From: Trichostrongylus colubriformis | Lineage: Eukaryota; Nematoda; Chromadorea; Rhabditida; Trichostrongylidae | NCBI GenBank assembly: GCA_963978905.1 | Contig: OZ022257.1 | Coordinates: 54,888,873-54,952,872, forward strand | DNA length: 64,000 nt | Reading direction: 5' to 3' | Shown: positions 45,109 to 57,809 of the stretch, one piece after another | How positions within the stretch are numbered: the first letter of the stretch is position 1 | Layout: each line of letters begins with the position of its first letter | Program-made: the position numbers and the translations under genes | The notes under the pieces: generated by a model | Told to the model about the DNA's origin: nothing | What the model saw: the letters and a program-made list of their open reading frames with translations, nothing else | Database searches by the model: none

Positions 45109-46984
45109 AGAGATCGGCTCTTTATAAGGAGGCTCGTAGCCATCTTCATTCTGTATCGAAATTTATTCGCTTTCAATGAGATTTTCGCTTTTGCTGTATG
45201 GTCTCTATCATTTTCTCACCGAAGGTCACTCAAAACCATTTTCTATAAATGGCTTTGTTATAATGAGCCCCAGTGTCATGTCTAGTAATTCCTCCAATGA
45301 TTCTTGACCAGATATTTTTTCGAAATAGTCCCTTTTCTAGGAACGGCTTGTGATTTTGTGATCGCTGAGATTGTCATCCCTTCACCATTTCCAATGAAAA
45401 TAATAAAACAATGCATAGTGAAGTTTCCTTGACCACTTTTAGAAATGGATCTGGGCTCTGTAGCCTATACCCAAGGCATTCCACGCTCGCTAGGAGGTGG
45501 GCGCCATCTCAGCTGTCATTGGTGGGAAGGCGGTGGGCGTGTTTTGGCCACACCCACTCAATTGCTTCGGGGAAAGTTGATCTGAAAGCTATTACATATT
45601 CTCCAATTCATTATATGAGCTAAGAGAATTTCGGCGATCGTTAAGTTGTATCTATGAAGGATTTCTGTACCATTATGTGGTTTTTGTTGAACGTGTTCAT
45701 ATCTCGTGAGTAAACACACTTGAATTTATAATAAATAAACATTTCTGCTTGCTTGTTCGGGTCTATGTGATAATGTGCACGCCTTACCGCATAAAAAAAT
45801 TTTGGACCTCTAGTCGTTCTTGATGATTGCCCATGGAGTACCAGGCGCAACACTGATCTATTAATCATTGTCTTGAAAGATCAACTGGACTTCTATTTTA
45901 CCAGAAGCCCTTGTAAACCCCACCTTGAGCACGTGGATCTGGGCACATTGGCCCTTCGAACCCATTGACCGGCTTTTGGCGATAAGTATCTGGGTTGTAG
46001 GAAGTGTATTCATTTTACATCACGACCAGATATGCCATGTTAAGGTATTGGTCATTGTGCAATAGACATTTTACTGCCCATATTTGGCCCTAATCAGAAT
46101 TCTTGAACAAGGGGAACGCAATCTTTGTAAAACATGTTTATAAGTTTCGAAGTGTCAGGATGGTGTACAGTAGTCAGAGCTGAACGTTTCGTATTCAGCA
46201 TTATTCATCAAAAAAATTTAGGCTGTGTTCGTGAGCATGGTGAATACGCTCTGAATTCGAGAAATCTATTTGCCCGCCGAGGTTATCGGGCTTACTCCAG
46301 TTACTGTTAGGTGTGCTTTGAATCGTGGGTATTGCCGGGATTTTCTCTGTTTTAGTAACAGCTACGGTAGGATGTCAACTACAGGCAGATTTGATTACGG
46401 TATATCAATCTTACACTTGAATGAATTTATAAAATGTTATAAACTATACACTTGGCTGTGCAGTCCAGCCGAGCTTCTATGATCGAATTCTAATGAAATG
46501 ACATCTTGAAGGTGAAAGGCAATCAAATATTTTTGTGCCAGTTCACTTTACGCTGCCTCCGAACTTTAGAATCACATCAGTTGCCTTCGCAGTTTCTAAT
46601 TGCTCTTTGATGCCAGTTTCGTAATATCTTGTACATAACTGTTTGACTTTCTCGACGCGAAAGTAAATAATAACTATGAGAACAATTGTCCAGTGCTCCG
46701 GTGAAACCTACTTGAACCGTGACAGTCTGTCCATGAGCAACCAAAATTGGAGTGTAGAGTCACGTCTACTCATTGCGGTGTCTACTCATCAGCTTTGGTC
46801 TTTAGACCTCGGGAGTGGGCAATTTTGGCCTACGGTTAGACCCACCGTAAAGTTCACCGAGTGTGAATTCAACGGATTTTTTTTTTGGCACTAACGCCTT
46901 TTTTCTTATCCTTTCGCTTATTGTCCCATTGATTGTTTCACTTGATTGCTGCTGTTGGTTGTTTCACAGATTTCGTAGCATCAT
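45109..46984. other. No gene recognised
   Basis: The 3' flank of the HD gene followed by AT-rich sequence without supported exons. Confidence 0.4.
45402..45407 (+). terminator. Candidate polyadenylation signal of the HD gene
   Basis: An AATAAA hexamer about 295 bases after the TAA at 45106-45108, on the same strand. No closer canonical hexamer was seen, so a variant signal nearer the stop remains possible. Confidence 0.35.
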
Positions 46985-47214
46985 GAATGAAATACACCCT
47001 ACGGGACAACTAATGACATCTTCTGCAGCGAGCAACTCGGAAAGGCGATGTTACAGTTCGAAGAGATGCGTGGGAGATGCGAATACAGCCAAACGTCGTG
47101 CTTTTGAATCCGAATTTCTCTACCGATTATGGCTTCTACGCTCCAATGTTCATTTCAAAACGATCATTTATTAGCATCTTCCTTTTTCTCTTGACCCCTC
47201 TCGGTTCCCTTTAA
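46985..47214 (+). repeat. Family R1 repeat, copy 4
   Basis: AGATGCGAATACAGCCAAAC, then GTCGTGCTTTTGAATCCGAA, ATTATGGCTTCTACGCTCCA, and CCCCTCTCGGTTCCCTTTAA. Collinear with 22241-22505. Confidence 0.6.
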
Positions 47215-47382
47215 GATATCCGATAATCAAATTACCTGAAACTGTCTGCGTCATCTTCTCCCATTTTGTGATTTCTGAGAATTCCAGACATTGTAGGTCA
47301 ATAATCTGAACTTTTTTTTATAACTGGGAAATATCGAACTGCACTGTAAATGTAGCGTATTCGATGTGATCTCATCTAAATA

Positions 47383-47481
47383 GCCCATGCCCATTTTGAG
47401 AGTGCGTGGCGAGGCCAGAGAGTTTGATATACCCTAACCCAAGTCCGTAGGCCACGCCCTATCTAGCATTGTGAAATGGGC
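47383..47481. mobile_element. Family B MITE, copy 2
   Basis: GCCCATGCCCATTTTGAGAG on the left mirrors CATTGTGAAATGGGC on the right, with inner GTGCGTGGCGAGGCC against GGCCACGCCCTATC. Related to 6381-6518; a TA precedes the left end. Confidence 0.5.
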
Positions 47482-47489
47482 TGAACCTC

Positions 47490-49413
47490 CCTATGTACCT
47501 CAAATAATGAAACTTCAATATTGAACATTTCATGTATATGAGCAGCTTCGAAGGAAATTGTGGAAGTCGTCCGCTGTCCAATCAAGAGGTCTTAATCGGT
47601 TAGTGACTGACATGTCATAAATGAGAGGGTAATGCGCTTGATGTCCATCGGTCCCATCTAGAATGCATTGGAATTCGACATTCACTGGAAAATGTAATGG
47701 AATCTGAATTATCACTGGGGATATTGATACGTAGTGCGACCAACTGGTTATCAGTCCATTTGTAACTACGAAAAGGACCCATTAGGTAATGATTACTTGA
47801 TTTCTGAATCACGACACAGTTTATGTCTGCCCTAAATTCTCTCAGGAGGCCTAAATCGGAAAGGAAGAAGGGTGTATTCCGTGTTTGGGATAGGTATGTG
47901 ATCACATCTAGTCATGTACTTGTTGTCGTGCTCAATTCCACCGTTTTTTTATTTTTAAATATTTTTCCGCACCACACCTTCATCGCCAGCCATTTGATGC
48001 ACAGGGACAGGGGGTAGTATTTTTCCCGCACCCGATTCTTGACCCTGGAATAAGGATGGCTGGATTGGGCGCGTATTAGGATTTTAATCGACGAACTATG
48101 CGACTATAGAGATTCCGTCCAACTTAACGGCACACATACAGGTGAGTCGGTTGTTGGAGTCACTTCTGGCACGCTTGCTTTCCTCATTTCTTATCCCTTT
48201 ACACCACGATTGGGTAAGGCACTAAGGCCACTAAAACCGCAACGACGCAGTGCCCCCCCCCCCCAACTCATCGCTCGAGGCTAGGTTTCCTTTTTCAATA
48301 GTTATCGTCAAGGGACTGCAACCCGTCTAAAATAGCTTTCGTGTCGATGGGCCGGTTAGGTTTTGAGATTTTTCCAAACTTTCCCCAAAGTTGAGCGATT
48401 TCATTTTTTGCCTACCGTTACACGTGCGGGGTTCAGTCATGCAAAAGAGATTAGACCACCGAGAAGGAAAATTTGCCGAAAATTGCACTAACTCGTTCCC
48501 TTTCCAGTTTTTGTAGAAGGCACTTGACGCTCTTGACGAAGCACTACATCGACGGCACTTCACGACGACCAGGTAGAATAGTCAAGGTAATCTCACTGTT
48601 AGTCTTATCCTGTACGTAATTATTTATAACTTCAACATATTGTTTATTGTTTTCTATTATTATATTATTTATTACTGATTATTATTATTATTCTACAATT
48701 TCTTCATAACTTCATAATTTAATCCTGGTAATTTATCTGTAGATGTCGTGTTCGGAATTACCATGGAGGTGGAAGTGAGGGTCTTACAAAAGAAAGGGAA
48801 TGGTTGGCAGTGCAGAGCCTTGTTTTCTAAGCTTTTCGTTGCTATATCAATAGGGTGAAGAAACTTGTTGAGTGTTTTATAGTAAGATTCTGCCTTATAT
48901 ATATATGTATAAGATATCTACGTACGTGCATAAATTATTTTTGCTTCAGTTCTAACACCAACTGACAGTTTCAGCTCCGAATGTTCTTTACAAAAACGCA
49001 GCATACACCACTTTCATCACTATTAATATGCATAAATACTGTCATACGATTAAGGCTTTGGTGACATGCATTCCCTTTCGTACGGTACGGAGATCATTAA
49101 TGCCCGACTAGGCCAACCAGCTTTATTGGATCATAGATTGAGTTTTATGGCACATGCTTTCATGGATATGGATTTTTCTTTTTTATTTAAAAAGTTTTAA
49201 CCGCTTTTTACAAAATTTGGTGAATATTAATCCTCATCACTGAAGAGAAGATTCTGATTCCATTTCCCCTTTTTCTTTCGATCTTCCAGTTTCCTATTCT
49301 ATTCTTCTTCATCACCTCTTGCTCTTCCTTGATCCGTAATATCTTTCTTCCCAACTCTACTGTGTCTCTTTACCTCTTCTTTATTCCGGTGCTCGCTTTC
49401 GTGGAAGTTGCAA
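47490..49413. other. No gene recognised
   Basis: Contains a C run near 48253 and ATT-rich tracts at 48645-48695. Minus-strand frames at 47530-47905 look moderately protein-like but were not recognised. Confidence 0.35.
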
Positions 49414-50150
49414 ATAAGGTTGTACCAAAAGTCTTGTAACATTTATTTATCATCACTTTTTATTACTATTTGTTTCCACAAACGACAAATAGGCAACGAC
49501 GTATTCACCATTATTATCGACAACACTCTGCCACCATATAGGTAGATCGTTTATTCCCTTCTCCCAAAACTCTGGGCTCTGAAAGCGATCGCCAAGCAAG
49601 CCATGATCAACGGATTTCATCTTGGCCAGAAAGGATTCAACAGGATGGATAAGGTGATAGTCAGAAGGGGCAATGTCTGGAGAGTATGGCGGGTGGGGCA
49701 GCACATTCCAACCGAGCTCCTGTAGCTTGGCCATGGTACTCTTCGCGACGCGAGAGCGGGCGTCGTCATGAAGTGAAGTGACTGCAGACCTTTCCCGGCA
49801 CTTTTCTCGAACAGCGACGGCGAGCTGCTGGAGCTGGTGGGTGCATATGGTGGCGGTGACCGTCTTGCCTTGAACCAACACCTCGTGGAAAAGCATTCCT
49901 TTCGCGTCCCAGAGGTACACAGTCCTGAACGTGGTTTGTTTTCCATGTCAACCTCGCCGTTACTGAAGCTGATGAACCAGCGGAGCACGGTCTCGTAGCT
50001 CACACATCCCTTGCCTAATGCAGCGTTGATGGAGTCGCAAGCTTCCATCGCTTTGGTGCCGCGAGACCACTCGCAGGAGACGACAGCGCGTGTGATTGGT
50101 GGATGTCGACTATGGCATTGTACTTTCTCCACGGAATCTGACAATATCTA
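49414..50150 (-). pseudogene. Internally deleted mariner transposase
   Basis: The minus-strand N-terminal part (50144 to about 49925) has the mariner helix-turn-helix region, including AALGKGCVSYETVLRWF and GEVDMENKPRSG. The C-terminal part (about 49924 to 49453), in another frame, has TVYLWDAKG, LHDDARSRVA and PHPPYSPDIAPSDYHL. That is all three catalytic aspartates with 34 residues between the second and third (DD34D). About 90-100 residues that normally separate PRSG from the first catalytic block are missing, and the reading frame shifts at that junction (about 49921-49925). A possible terminal repeat, GGTTGTACCAAAAGTCTTGT, lies at 49418-49437; a matching 5' end was not found. The element cannot make active enzyme. 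Confidence 0.85.
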
Positions 50151-50324
50151 ATTTGCTAGCAAGCTTGAAAAACGTTTTTTTCCTGAACCGCCCAGATCTG
50201 TCTCGAAGTAAACAAGAGTTGATGATGTTCTTGGAAAAAAAATCCTACGAGGCTTTTGATACAACCTTAAACATTTTTTCGGAGAGAAAATTCAAGGAGT
50301 AGTAGATTATGTTTTTGCATTCCC

Positions 50325-50515
50325 TCGCGGTAGGTGAAGTGGTAGCAGACTAGTTCTGAAGAGCACTGACTTCTAAATACATCGGCTGGCCTCTGCCGAC
50401 ACTGTAATATAAGGTTGTAATCGCATTCACCTGCCACCGCGACCTCGATGAGACGAGAGTCCATTGTGCATTCAGAAAGGGGTTGATTAACGCCAAAAAC
50501 CTTACCATTTATCCT
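50325..50515 (+). repeat. Family R2 repeat, copy 5
   Basis: AGAGCACTGACTTCTAAATA, then CATCGGCTGGCCTCTGCCG, then CGCATTCACCTGCCACCG, ending GGTTGATTAACGCCAAAAAC. Diverged, plus orientation. Confidence 0.5.
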
Positions 50516-51377
50516 TTTGAAGACAGTTGTAGGGGTAATGTGGGTAATGAGAACTCCTAAACTGGGTCACGCAATGAAAGCTAGGGGTCTAAGAAAACTA
50601 CATATGGCGAAATTCCCGATGAGAAAGAGTGCCTTAGAGTTTTATAAGAGCCGTCTTCTCCAACAGCTGCCTCCTGTTTTATCCCAGCCCGCGCTTTCAA
50701 AAATAAACGGCGAGGAAGGGGAACTTAGTTCTCGGGTTTTCGACCGTCTCATTCGTTTTTCTTCACTTTCACTATCAGGCACGCCAACCTTCAGCTTTGA
50801 TGGTCTTTCCATATTCGGCCCGAATTACCGCTATCACTGCCCTTAATCCCAAAAAGGCTTCTTGACAAAGTGCCGATATTTTATTATTCAAATCCCAACA
50901 AGCTGCATTGAGCGCATATATGTAAACTTGAGGGACTGCTCAAATGCTCATAAATCATTTTTACTTAGAAGGCAGCTTACAATCGATTTATGTGAATCGT
51001 TTTCCTCTGTCATTTAAATACAGGAGCCTCAAAAGGAATTGCCTGTGTCGGTTAGATGGCTCGAGAGTGAACTGATTCCCATCGGTAATTAGAAGAATTT
51101 TCCAAGTTTACGTTATCTCCACTGCCTCTTGTGTTTGATTGGTCCGTGCTCTCACTCTTCCCGCGTCTCTTCCTTTCTACGGCGAAAACTCGTCCATTAC
51201 CTGTGATGCTCGCTATAGGAGACTATCGTACTCGATGTTTCCGTCTGCTCTTCGCCTCTTTTCGTTACTGTCGGTCCACAAGGGTTATTCACTTTTATTT
51301 TTCTGCCCATCACAACTGTGTGAACGTGCCGTGTGGCCCTAACTGTGAATGATCATCATCAGTGGAGGCTGTTACTA
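50516..51377. other. No gene recognised
   Basis: A plus-strand frame at 50517-50846 is open but unrecognised. No splice-supported exon. Confidence 0.35.
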
Positions 51378-52115
51378 CAGGGGGTGCCAAAAAAATTTTC
51401 TTACCCATGGTTCACATCCGCCTATTATACAAAACATAGGAAAACGAAAAAGACAAAAGTATTGAGGCAAAATATTCCCTAAATGTTCCTCCGAAAGCAG
51501 GAACAAGCTGTGGCTCACTACTTTCACCTTCATCAAAATATGGAGCTTTCAGTCAGCACAGTCGGGCTTCGGAGTATCTACAGTATCACGGTCCGTGTGA
51601 AACGGTGGAGCCAGGCTCCGTGGTAGGTCTTCTGTGGGAAGCTTCCTGAGGATTGGCCCTCCAGTTCATGGAAGTCACAGAGCCCCTGCTGCTTGGACAA
51701 GGCTGCTATGATCTGAAGTATCATTTTCATGCCTCAAATCAGCCTCCGGAGAGGTTTCAGTGATAAGGGCACGTTTTGGCTCTTGGAAACGAAGGGCGCT
51801 GGGAACACGGAAAAAACGGTATCTCAAAGAACACCACCCAGTATGAATCCTCTCAGGTACCCAGAGTGAACGGACCTCAGCAATGTTGTGAACGAGGGCG
51901 ACGAAATTTCGGATTTTGCCCAGTTGAGGTGGCACACCTTGTTCACTATTTCCTCGCTCCCGTTTCTGCTCGTGCAGAAGGCTGCCACGGAGTATAGTGA
52001 TAGGTGAGGTCTGCTCTTGAATCTGGGGATGAAAATACCTCAACAGAATTTGCTGTAGTTTGACTAAAGTGGGGTGAAAAAGGAGGAGACAAGATTACCC
52101 TTTTTGCACCCCCTG
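51378..52115 (+). mobile_element. Tc1/mariner-type non-autonomous element, copy 3
   Basis: 738 bp, collinear with 23678-24417. The left end is CAGGGGGTGCCAAAAAAATT, the right end TTTTTGCACCCCCTG, and TA flanks both ends (51376-51377, 52116-52117). End repeats are slightly diverged. No transposase. Confidence 0.8.
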
Positions 52116-52382
52116 TATATGTCACAATTTCTTTACAAAATTGAATTTGTAATATGAAGTTGAGATAATCTAATTAATTGAGTCATCCAATTGATGGACC
52201 CTTGACTACGTATTCTGACGCTACTCTGCAAATGATCACTGTTCCTTATAACGACAAAAAACTTCCAAACATCTTGAAATCCTCTCGAAGCGCTTTTATT
52301 CCGGATTGGCCGAGTGGTTATAGAGATCGGTTTGTCCAGCCTACATATGTACCCAAACCCGTATCCTGGTAGCGAGAGCTTT

Positions 52383-52807
52383 GCTGCCAGACTGCGATTT
52401 TGCGACTATGCACAATTTTGCGATCCTGCGATACTGCGGTGTCGCACTTTCGCACGCGATTGTGCGGCCTTGAGATTTGGTAATGCTGCAACGTCGCATG
52501 CGGGACCACAATCCAAAAATGTCAAAATGGGGGTGTGTACCATTATTTAAGGATTTTGCAAGACGACGAGCGGCATGTGACGCAGTGTGTGCGAGCTATG
52601 CGCGTCACGGTAGTTGGGTCTTAGAACGATTGCACTGTAATGCTAGGGGCGTGATACGCAGTTGACTTGTAATCGCTTCGGGACCCTACAACATGGCGCC
52701 TTTAGCTCGTCCGCATTGCTTCGCTTGTGACATGCCGCGGTGCGAAATCCTGACATAAGGGTACACACCTCACCACACCTCAAAATGGCGAAGTTCGACG
52801 GCGACCT
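52383..52807. mobile_element. Family A palindromic MITE, copy 4, carrying a nested insertion
   Basis: Left part GCTGCCAGACTGCGATTTTG and GTCGCACTTTCGCACGCGAT; right end GCGAAGTTCGACGGCGACC. The right arm is interrupted at 52531-52780 by a hAT-like element. Confidence 0.65.
52531..52780. mobile_element. hAT-like non-autonomous element nested in family A MITE
   Basis: Flanked by an exact 8-bp duplication, CAAAATGG, at 52523-52530 and 52781-52788. The ends are inverted: GGGTGTGTACCATTATTTAA against the reverse complement of CATAAGGGTACACACC, with GCGGCATGTGACGC and GTGACATGCCGC inside. An 8-bp duplication is the hAT signature. The same end sequences recur at 57810-58268. Confidence 0.7.
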
Positions 52808-53159
52808 TTGACTTGTAGGACGCGAATCATTATGGTCGTCGCGATTGCTCTATATAATTGCCGTTTATGGCCGCGTTTATACTTTGCAGTGCAGGCGGTA
52901 GGGTGTGGTTGCATGTCCCTGCGATTCCGCATGTGCCACCTTGTTTCGTTGTTGCGTTGTTGTTTGCCTTTGTCGTCTTTGCATCTTCCCGTGCCACTCT
53001 GTCTTACTGCTTTAGAACAGCAGCCACTCCCTGCCGGTGCAATATATGGGAGCGGTCTACCGCTACGCCATCCTTCAGTAGAGCGTACAGCAGCAGAAAT
53101 CATGTTCTTTAGGATAGCATTAACTTGGTTTCAAACAGGAATGGGTTTCGACCATAAAC
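52808..53159. other. No gene recognised
   Basis: Moderately GC-rich and open in several frames on both strands; no motif recognised. Confidence 0.35.
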
Positions 53160-53470
53160 TGACCTGTATCCAGAGTGCACCGAGAGTCGAGGATTCCTCG
53201 ACAAGGGGGTCGTATTTGACCTAATAAGAGAGTGGAGTGTCATAACTTCAAAAGTCAGCGATCAGCACTCAAAACTAATTTGTCAATAGATAGAAGCAAA
53301 GGGCATTCCACCGTAAATCCGTGCGACAAAATGTAAAGTAAATATCTTTTTGCCCCAGGAAAGGAGATATAGCGATAACACATTGCAACTAGTAATCCGG
53401 CAACAGTTACTGGTATTGTAAAGGTCAAAAAAAAGGGGGGGTCGTATTTGGTCGCCGTAGAGGAGGAGGG
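53160..53470 (-). repeat. Family C repeat, copy 3
   Basis: The minus strand has AAATACGACCCCCCC, GACCTTTACAATACCAGTAA, GCCGGATTACTAGTTGCAAT, then GGTCAAATACGACCCCCTTG and TCGACTCTCGGTGCACTC. AAATACGACCCCC occurs near both ends in direct orientation. Confidence 0.55.
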
Positions 53471-54448
53471 GGGGGGGGGAGTCGTACTGGAGCGGCTATC
53501 TTCCTCGACACCTGGGAGTGCCCTGCCTGTATCACCGGTGCCCACGTCACTCTCCCTATTATTCCAGACAGAACTGGTAGCGGTTTATCAAAATTAGGGA
53601 GACGGTGATCGGTCGATCTTGTTTGAACGTCCTTAACTTAGCTCCGCCCCGTCTGCGCTAGTAAGAGCGGACGATAGACTTAGCCTGATTTCCTGTCACG
53701 TTTGAAGGTCATTACCTTCTTTAGCTGCGATATCCCTATAATATCAAATGGATGGTTGTTAGCGTAAGCAATGTCAGGTTAAAAATGAGTGTTCCAATTG
53801 ATACTGAAAGTTGATCGCATTAACGACGACTTGCACTTTGGCTCGGAGGAATTAATCAGTATGAATGGTCTCTTTCCGTTCAACCGTGCAAATCTGCAAG
53901 GCTAAAAAAAAGCACCTCCGGCCATTGTGGTCTATGAGATCCAATGCAGTGAATGCCCATAATTTCTCTCCATAATCGTTTCCGTAAGCTTTCTCTTCGA
54001 TGGACGGAAGGGAAGTGACGGCCATTCCATACGCCCACTCGATTTACCAATCGTTGACATAAAATACGTACTTAGCCGTTATGATTATTGTTTACAAAGT
54101 AAGAAAAAAACTGAGTGAGTACATACATCCGACCCTGCACTTCCAGTGAACAACTCATACGCTCCTTCAACTAAAATTTTCACAGGAAAAACATTTTTGT
54201 TCAGAAATGAACGATGGGGTGAAGGGCTGCAAACCAGTGAAATAAAGTTTTCCCCTACTGCGCAATGGTTCGTCCCTTAGTGGGAAGGCTGTCGTTCTGC
54301 CATATTCGTTCCCGTTCTCCGGACAAAATGATAGACGTGTAATATGAAGAATAAGAATCTTAAATGAAGAATAAAATATGCTCCATCATACCGGCGCTGC
54401 ATACAAAATTGATTTGTAATACATTTCAACAAGCGTATAGTATAGATA
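53471..54448. other. No gene recognised
   Basis: G run at about 53470-53480, then AT-rich sequence without supported features. Confidence 0.4.
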
Positions 54449-54569
54449 ATACAGCAAAGTGCAAATATCGTAATAGAAAAAAAAATTAATAATTATTATT
54501 AATGAAAGGAAATACAGCAAAGTGCAAATATCGTAATAGAAAAATCAATAATTATTATTAATGAAAGGA
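54449..54569. repeat. Tandem duplication, unit about 61 bp
   Basis: AATACAGCAAAGTGCAAATA...AATAATTATTATTAATGAAAGG appears twice back to back, differing mainly by the length of an internal A run. A very recent duplication. Confidence 0.75.
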
Positions 54570-54574
54570 TAAAG

Positions 54575-54790
54575 GATAGAGTTTTTGGCGTTAATCAATA
54601 CCTGCTGTGGGTTGCGCCACGCATTCCAGTTCCATTCAGAATCGTGATGGTAGGTGAATGCGATTTGGCCTATACAATGACTTGCGGGGGCCAGCCGATG
54701 AGCAAATCAGTGCTTTCATGCTCCCAGACGAGTCTGCTACCAATTTACCAGACCTCGAAGGATGAAGGGGTTGGTTGGCCCATTGTTATG
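54575..54790 (-). repeat. Family R2 repeat, copy 6 (uninterrupted reference)
   Basis: GGATAGAGTTTTTGGCGTTA, then CATTCCAGTTCCATTCAGAA, GGTGAATGCGATTTGGCCTA, GCCAGCCGATGAGCAAATCA, CCAGACGAG, and GGGGTTGGTTGGCCC. This shows the undisturbed sequence at the point where copy 3 carries the Tc1-type insertion. Confidence 0.65.
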
Positions 54791-55708
54791 GTTAGCAATA
54801 ATAATTGAATGTCAAATTAGACGAAGGAAATGAATTACCAATGCGAAAATGATGGAGTGATAAATGCTGCCAATATAGACTTGAGTGCGAGGATCATGTC
54901 CCAGTTCAATACTTGTCTATGCCAACCAGCTCTTCTAACCTTCCAACGCGTGTATTAGTACTCGGACTGGAATTCTGAGACGATAGCCACACAATTTGAG
55001 TGCCTTGGCTGCCTCCCCCCTACCCTCCCTGCCCTCCAATCCCTCCCCCCCCCCCGCAATCATAAAGGCCAAACAGCATTCATATATCGCTACAATACTG
55101 AGGAAATAGGATACGTGGCGCATCAAAAAAACCTTAGCCAATTGTGACTGCCTCATCCATTATGTCTTGACAATAAATATCATTCGATTTTGATAAATGC
55201 TCTAGATTATTGAGAATCTAGTAAATTATCAAATGAAATGGTTTATTAACAATATAAATAAGGTAAAGAAGGTTTCGACCTTACAGAATTCAATAAATAT
55301 AAAGAAAATAATGAAAAATATGCCCTCCAATGACTGGGAGTTGGTAAGGAGAAGGTGAGAGTTTTACCTGCGCATATTCTCCAGGACTATGGCAATTTTT
55401 CGCAAAAATACGATGAAAAGTGATAGTGCAATTTCGCTTAAAAAGTCCGTGAAAAATGGTGGCCGGGATGCAGATATTCATAAAGGGGACGGGGGATGGG
55501 ATTTAAACTTGTAAGTTGCCTTTAACTGGATGGATGGAGATAAATCCTGGACACTTCGTGGATGATCGGCACATAGTACTTGTATCTAGTTATTTATTTA
55601 AATATCCCGAGCATGCCACTGACCCGGAAACTAAACCATTCATCATGAAATACGCAATAAACAAGGAAAAATAGAAAAAATCAAATCAGGCGGCGATATC
55701 CTAATACG
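54791..55708. other. No gene recognised
   Basis: C run at 55042-55055 and AT-rich sequence. No supported exon. Confidence 0.4.
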
Positions 55709-55906
55709 TCAGATTCCTGCCTTGAGTTCCTTTCGAATGCGTCGCGTATTGGCATTCCGTGTGAACTCGTGATCAAATGATGACGTAATAAACGATGTGC
55801 AAAAGTGATTTTTCTGTCTCCTTTCGTGCAGAAATTGTCGAATTGTTAGTCGATCACATATGGAACGAACGTTTGCCCGCGATCGTGGCGACTGACTCAT
55901 TTCCAT
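55709..55906 (-). CDS. Hypothetical 65-residue protein
   Basis: A minus-strand frame from ATG 55906 to TGA encodes a basic, polar protein without membrane segment or signal peptide (it starts MEMSQSPRSRANVRS and ends TRRIRKELKAGI). Codon composition looks protein-like, and the upstream 60 bases are GC-richer than the surroundings. No splice acceptor lies directly before the ATG and no homology is recognised. It might be a first exon or chance. Confidence 0.3.
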   Translation of the reverse strand: MEMSQSPRSRANVRSICDRLTIRQFLHERRQKNHFCTSFITSSFDHEFTRNANTRRIRKELKAGI

Positions 55907-57809
55907 AAATCGTGTGACGCGACGCCTCCAGCCATTGTCGTTGCACTGCCACCCGCTTCAACGCGACTTAAACACGTATCATTCTAGGGAAATTTTCTCG
56001 TTCTAAGCAAATTTCTCTACTTCGAACCTTCTCCGTCGCATTGTATGTCATGCCGATGTACAACACGAAATTGCCTCCACACGTTGTAGACGTTTACAGC
56101 AGGTCCTCCTGGAAGAATTTTAGGTTGTGGAAGTAAAACACTTGGTTTTTAGCGACTATTGATGCTCAAGTTTTTGAAATTTCGGCAAATTTTCTGAGTA
56201 GGCCGATCCACAGGTGTGTTTAGTTTACTTTTAACCGTCCTAACTACTACCATCAACGACCGTCCGAACCACCGCTCTAGATTTCCTCGCATAAACCTAT
56301 TGAACGCAATGACTGCAGGGCTGATTTCGAGGGTAATTGCCCGCATAACGCTCAAAAAGCCACAGCAAACAGTGGTATCCACAATTTCATTAACCGTAAT
56401 GGACAGTGAACGGAGGAACGGGTGGGTGGGTGAGGGGGGCACACTGTGGTGTAACAGAGAGTGATAGCGAAAGTTTCAATGTGACTGATAGAGCAGTAGC
56501 GATGATTAATTCATAGAACGTGACAGATTGACAGATAATGTACACTGAGCAGTGGATGACTCAGCGCTAGGGGTCACTAAGCCGATGGGATTAGAAAATC
56601 GCTTGGTTGCTAAGTGAACTGTTCGAGACAATAAAAACATCCATTCGACGCGAAAATGGTCTCTAAAAAGTTGTCAATCGATAATCTTCTCGTAATAGGT
56701 GGCGCTACAATAATTATCGATTGATGAGCTTTTTCGAAAAGTGTTTGGTTGACTTCTTTTGTATGTCGACGGCACGACGGCAACAGGGATAGGAGTGGAG
56801 GAGGTGGGGTCATTGTCGCAGTAGGCAGGTCGTATTTCTTAAAACGATGTTCGAAATGCTTTACCTTGGTCGACAATAAACTGAGGTCGAAGATCAAGAA
56901 GAACTTTTGTACCGGCTCCGCCCACAAGTGGGCGTGTCACTCGACTGCGTATCACAGCCACGGGCCACGGATTCGCGCTACTAAAAATTCGTACAGGCTA
57001 AGGTCAACGGTGGAAGTTGAGGTCCCATTTCTCTCGAATTTGTCCATTCCATACTACTTCTCTTTCACAGTCGCTCTGAGCAGCGACACTTTTAGTAAAG
57101 AACCAAAATTTGCTTATACTGCCCCTAGGATCAGCTGCGCTTTCAAGTACTCTCTGATTTCTAAGGAAGTCTAATTGGTCAAGGCACTTTTCCGTTCCTG
57201 CTCCCTTAAAATGGTCTTATGATAAAATCCCTGTTGGATTTTGTCCCTCGAAAAAAATTCCCCACTAGTCCTCTTCCCCCTATCCCATTACCCACCAGCC
57301 TCCACTGTAAAGGAACCCGTTTAGGCATAACTTTCCAGCTTTGGAACCAGCTTGTTCACAACCCTTCTCCGCAGTGGATTTACGCTTTATTGACTTTACT
57401 TCGTTTTTGTGTGGACATTTTTCCGTAAAAATGTTGTTTGAGCGCTATTCTATGAATTTCTCACCAGATGTTTGAGAGGATAAATTGGTTATAGCTTCCG
57501 GCTGTGTTCCTCCAGTTTTATGGTGGTTTCAAAACAGTCATTATACAGCATAAAATATCTAACGAAATCATTTCCGTGCCAAGATGCGCCCCCACATAAG
57601 ATCTCATTTGGGAATCGCAAAGGCAAGGCGCTAACTGTACGTCATCGAGCTTACAAAGAGTTATATCGGGCCAGTCGTCACTCATGCAACTGCACCTCTC
57701 ATCCCACATCAGAGACGTCTCATTTTCTCTTGACTACTGGGAGAAGGAAGGAGGAGGATAGTTAGCGAGGGTCGTATCCCGATCGACGAAGGTTCTGCGC
57801 CTTTCCCTA
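55907..57809. other. No gene recognised; small hairpin
   Basis: A hairpin at 56664-56735 (AAAAAGTTGTCAATCGATAAT against ATTATCGATTGATGAGCTTTTT) is the only structured element seen. Open frames at 56149-57174 lack motifs. Confidence 0.4.

Noticed and set aside
52780..53224. Opposed open frames of 107 and 138 codons
   Set aside because: Neither has motifs, and both extend into flanking repeats.
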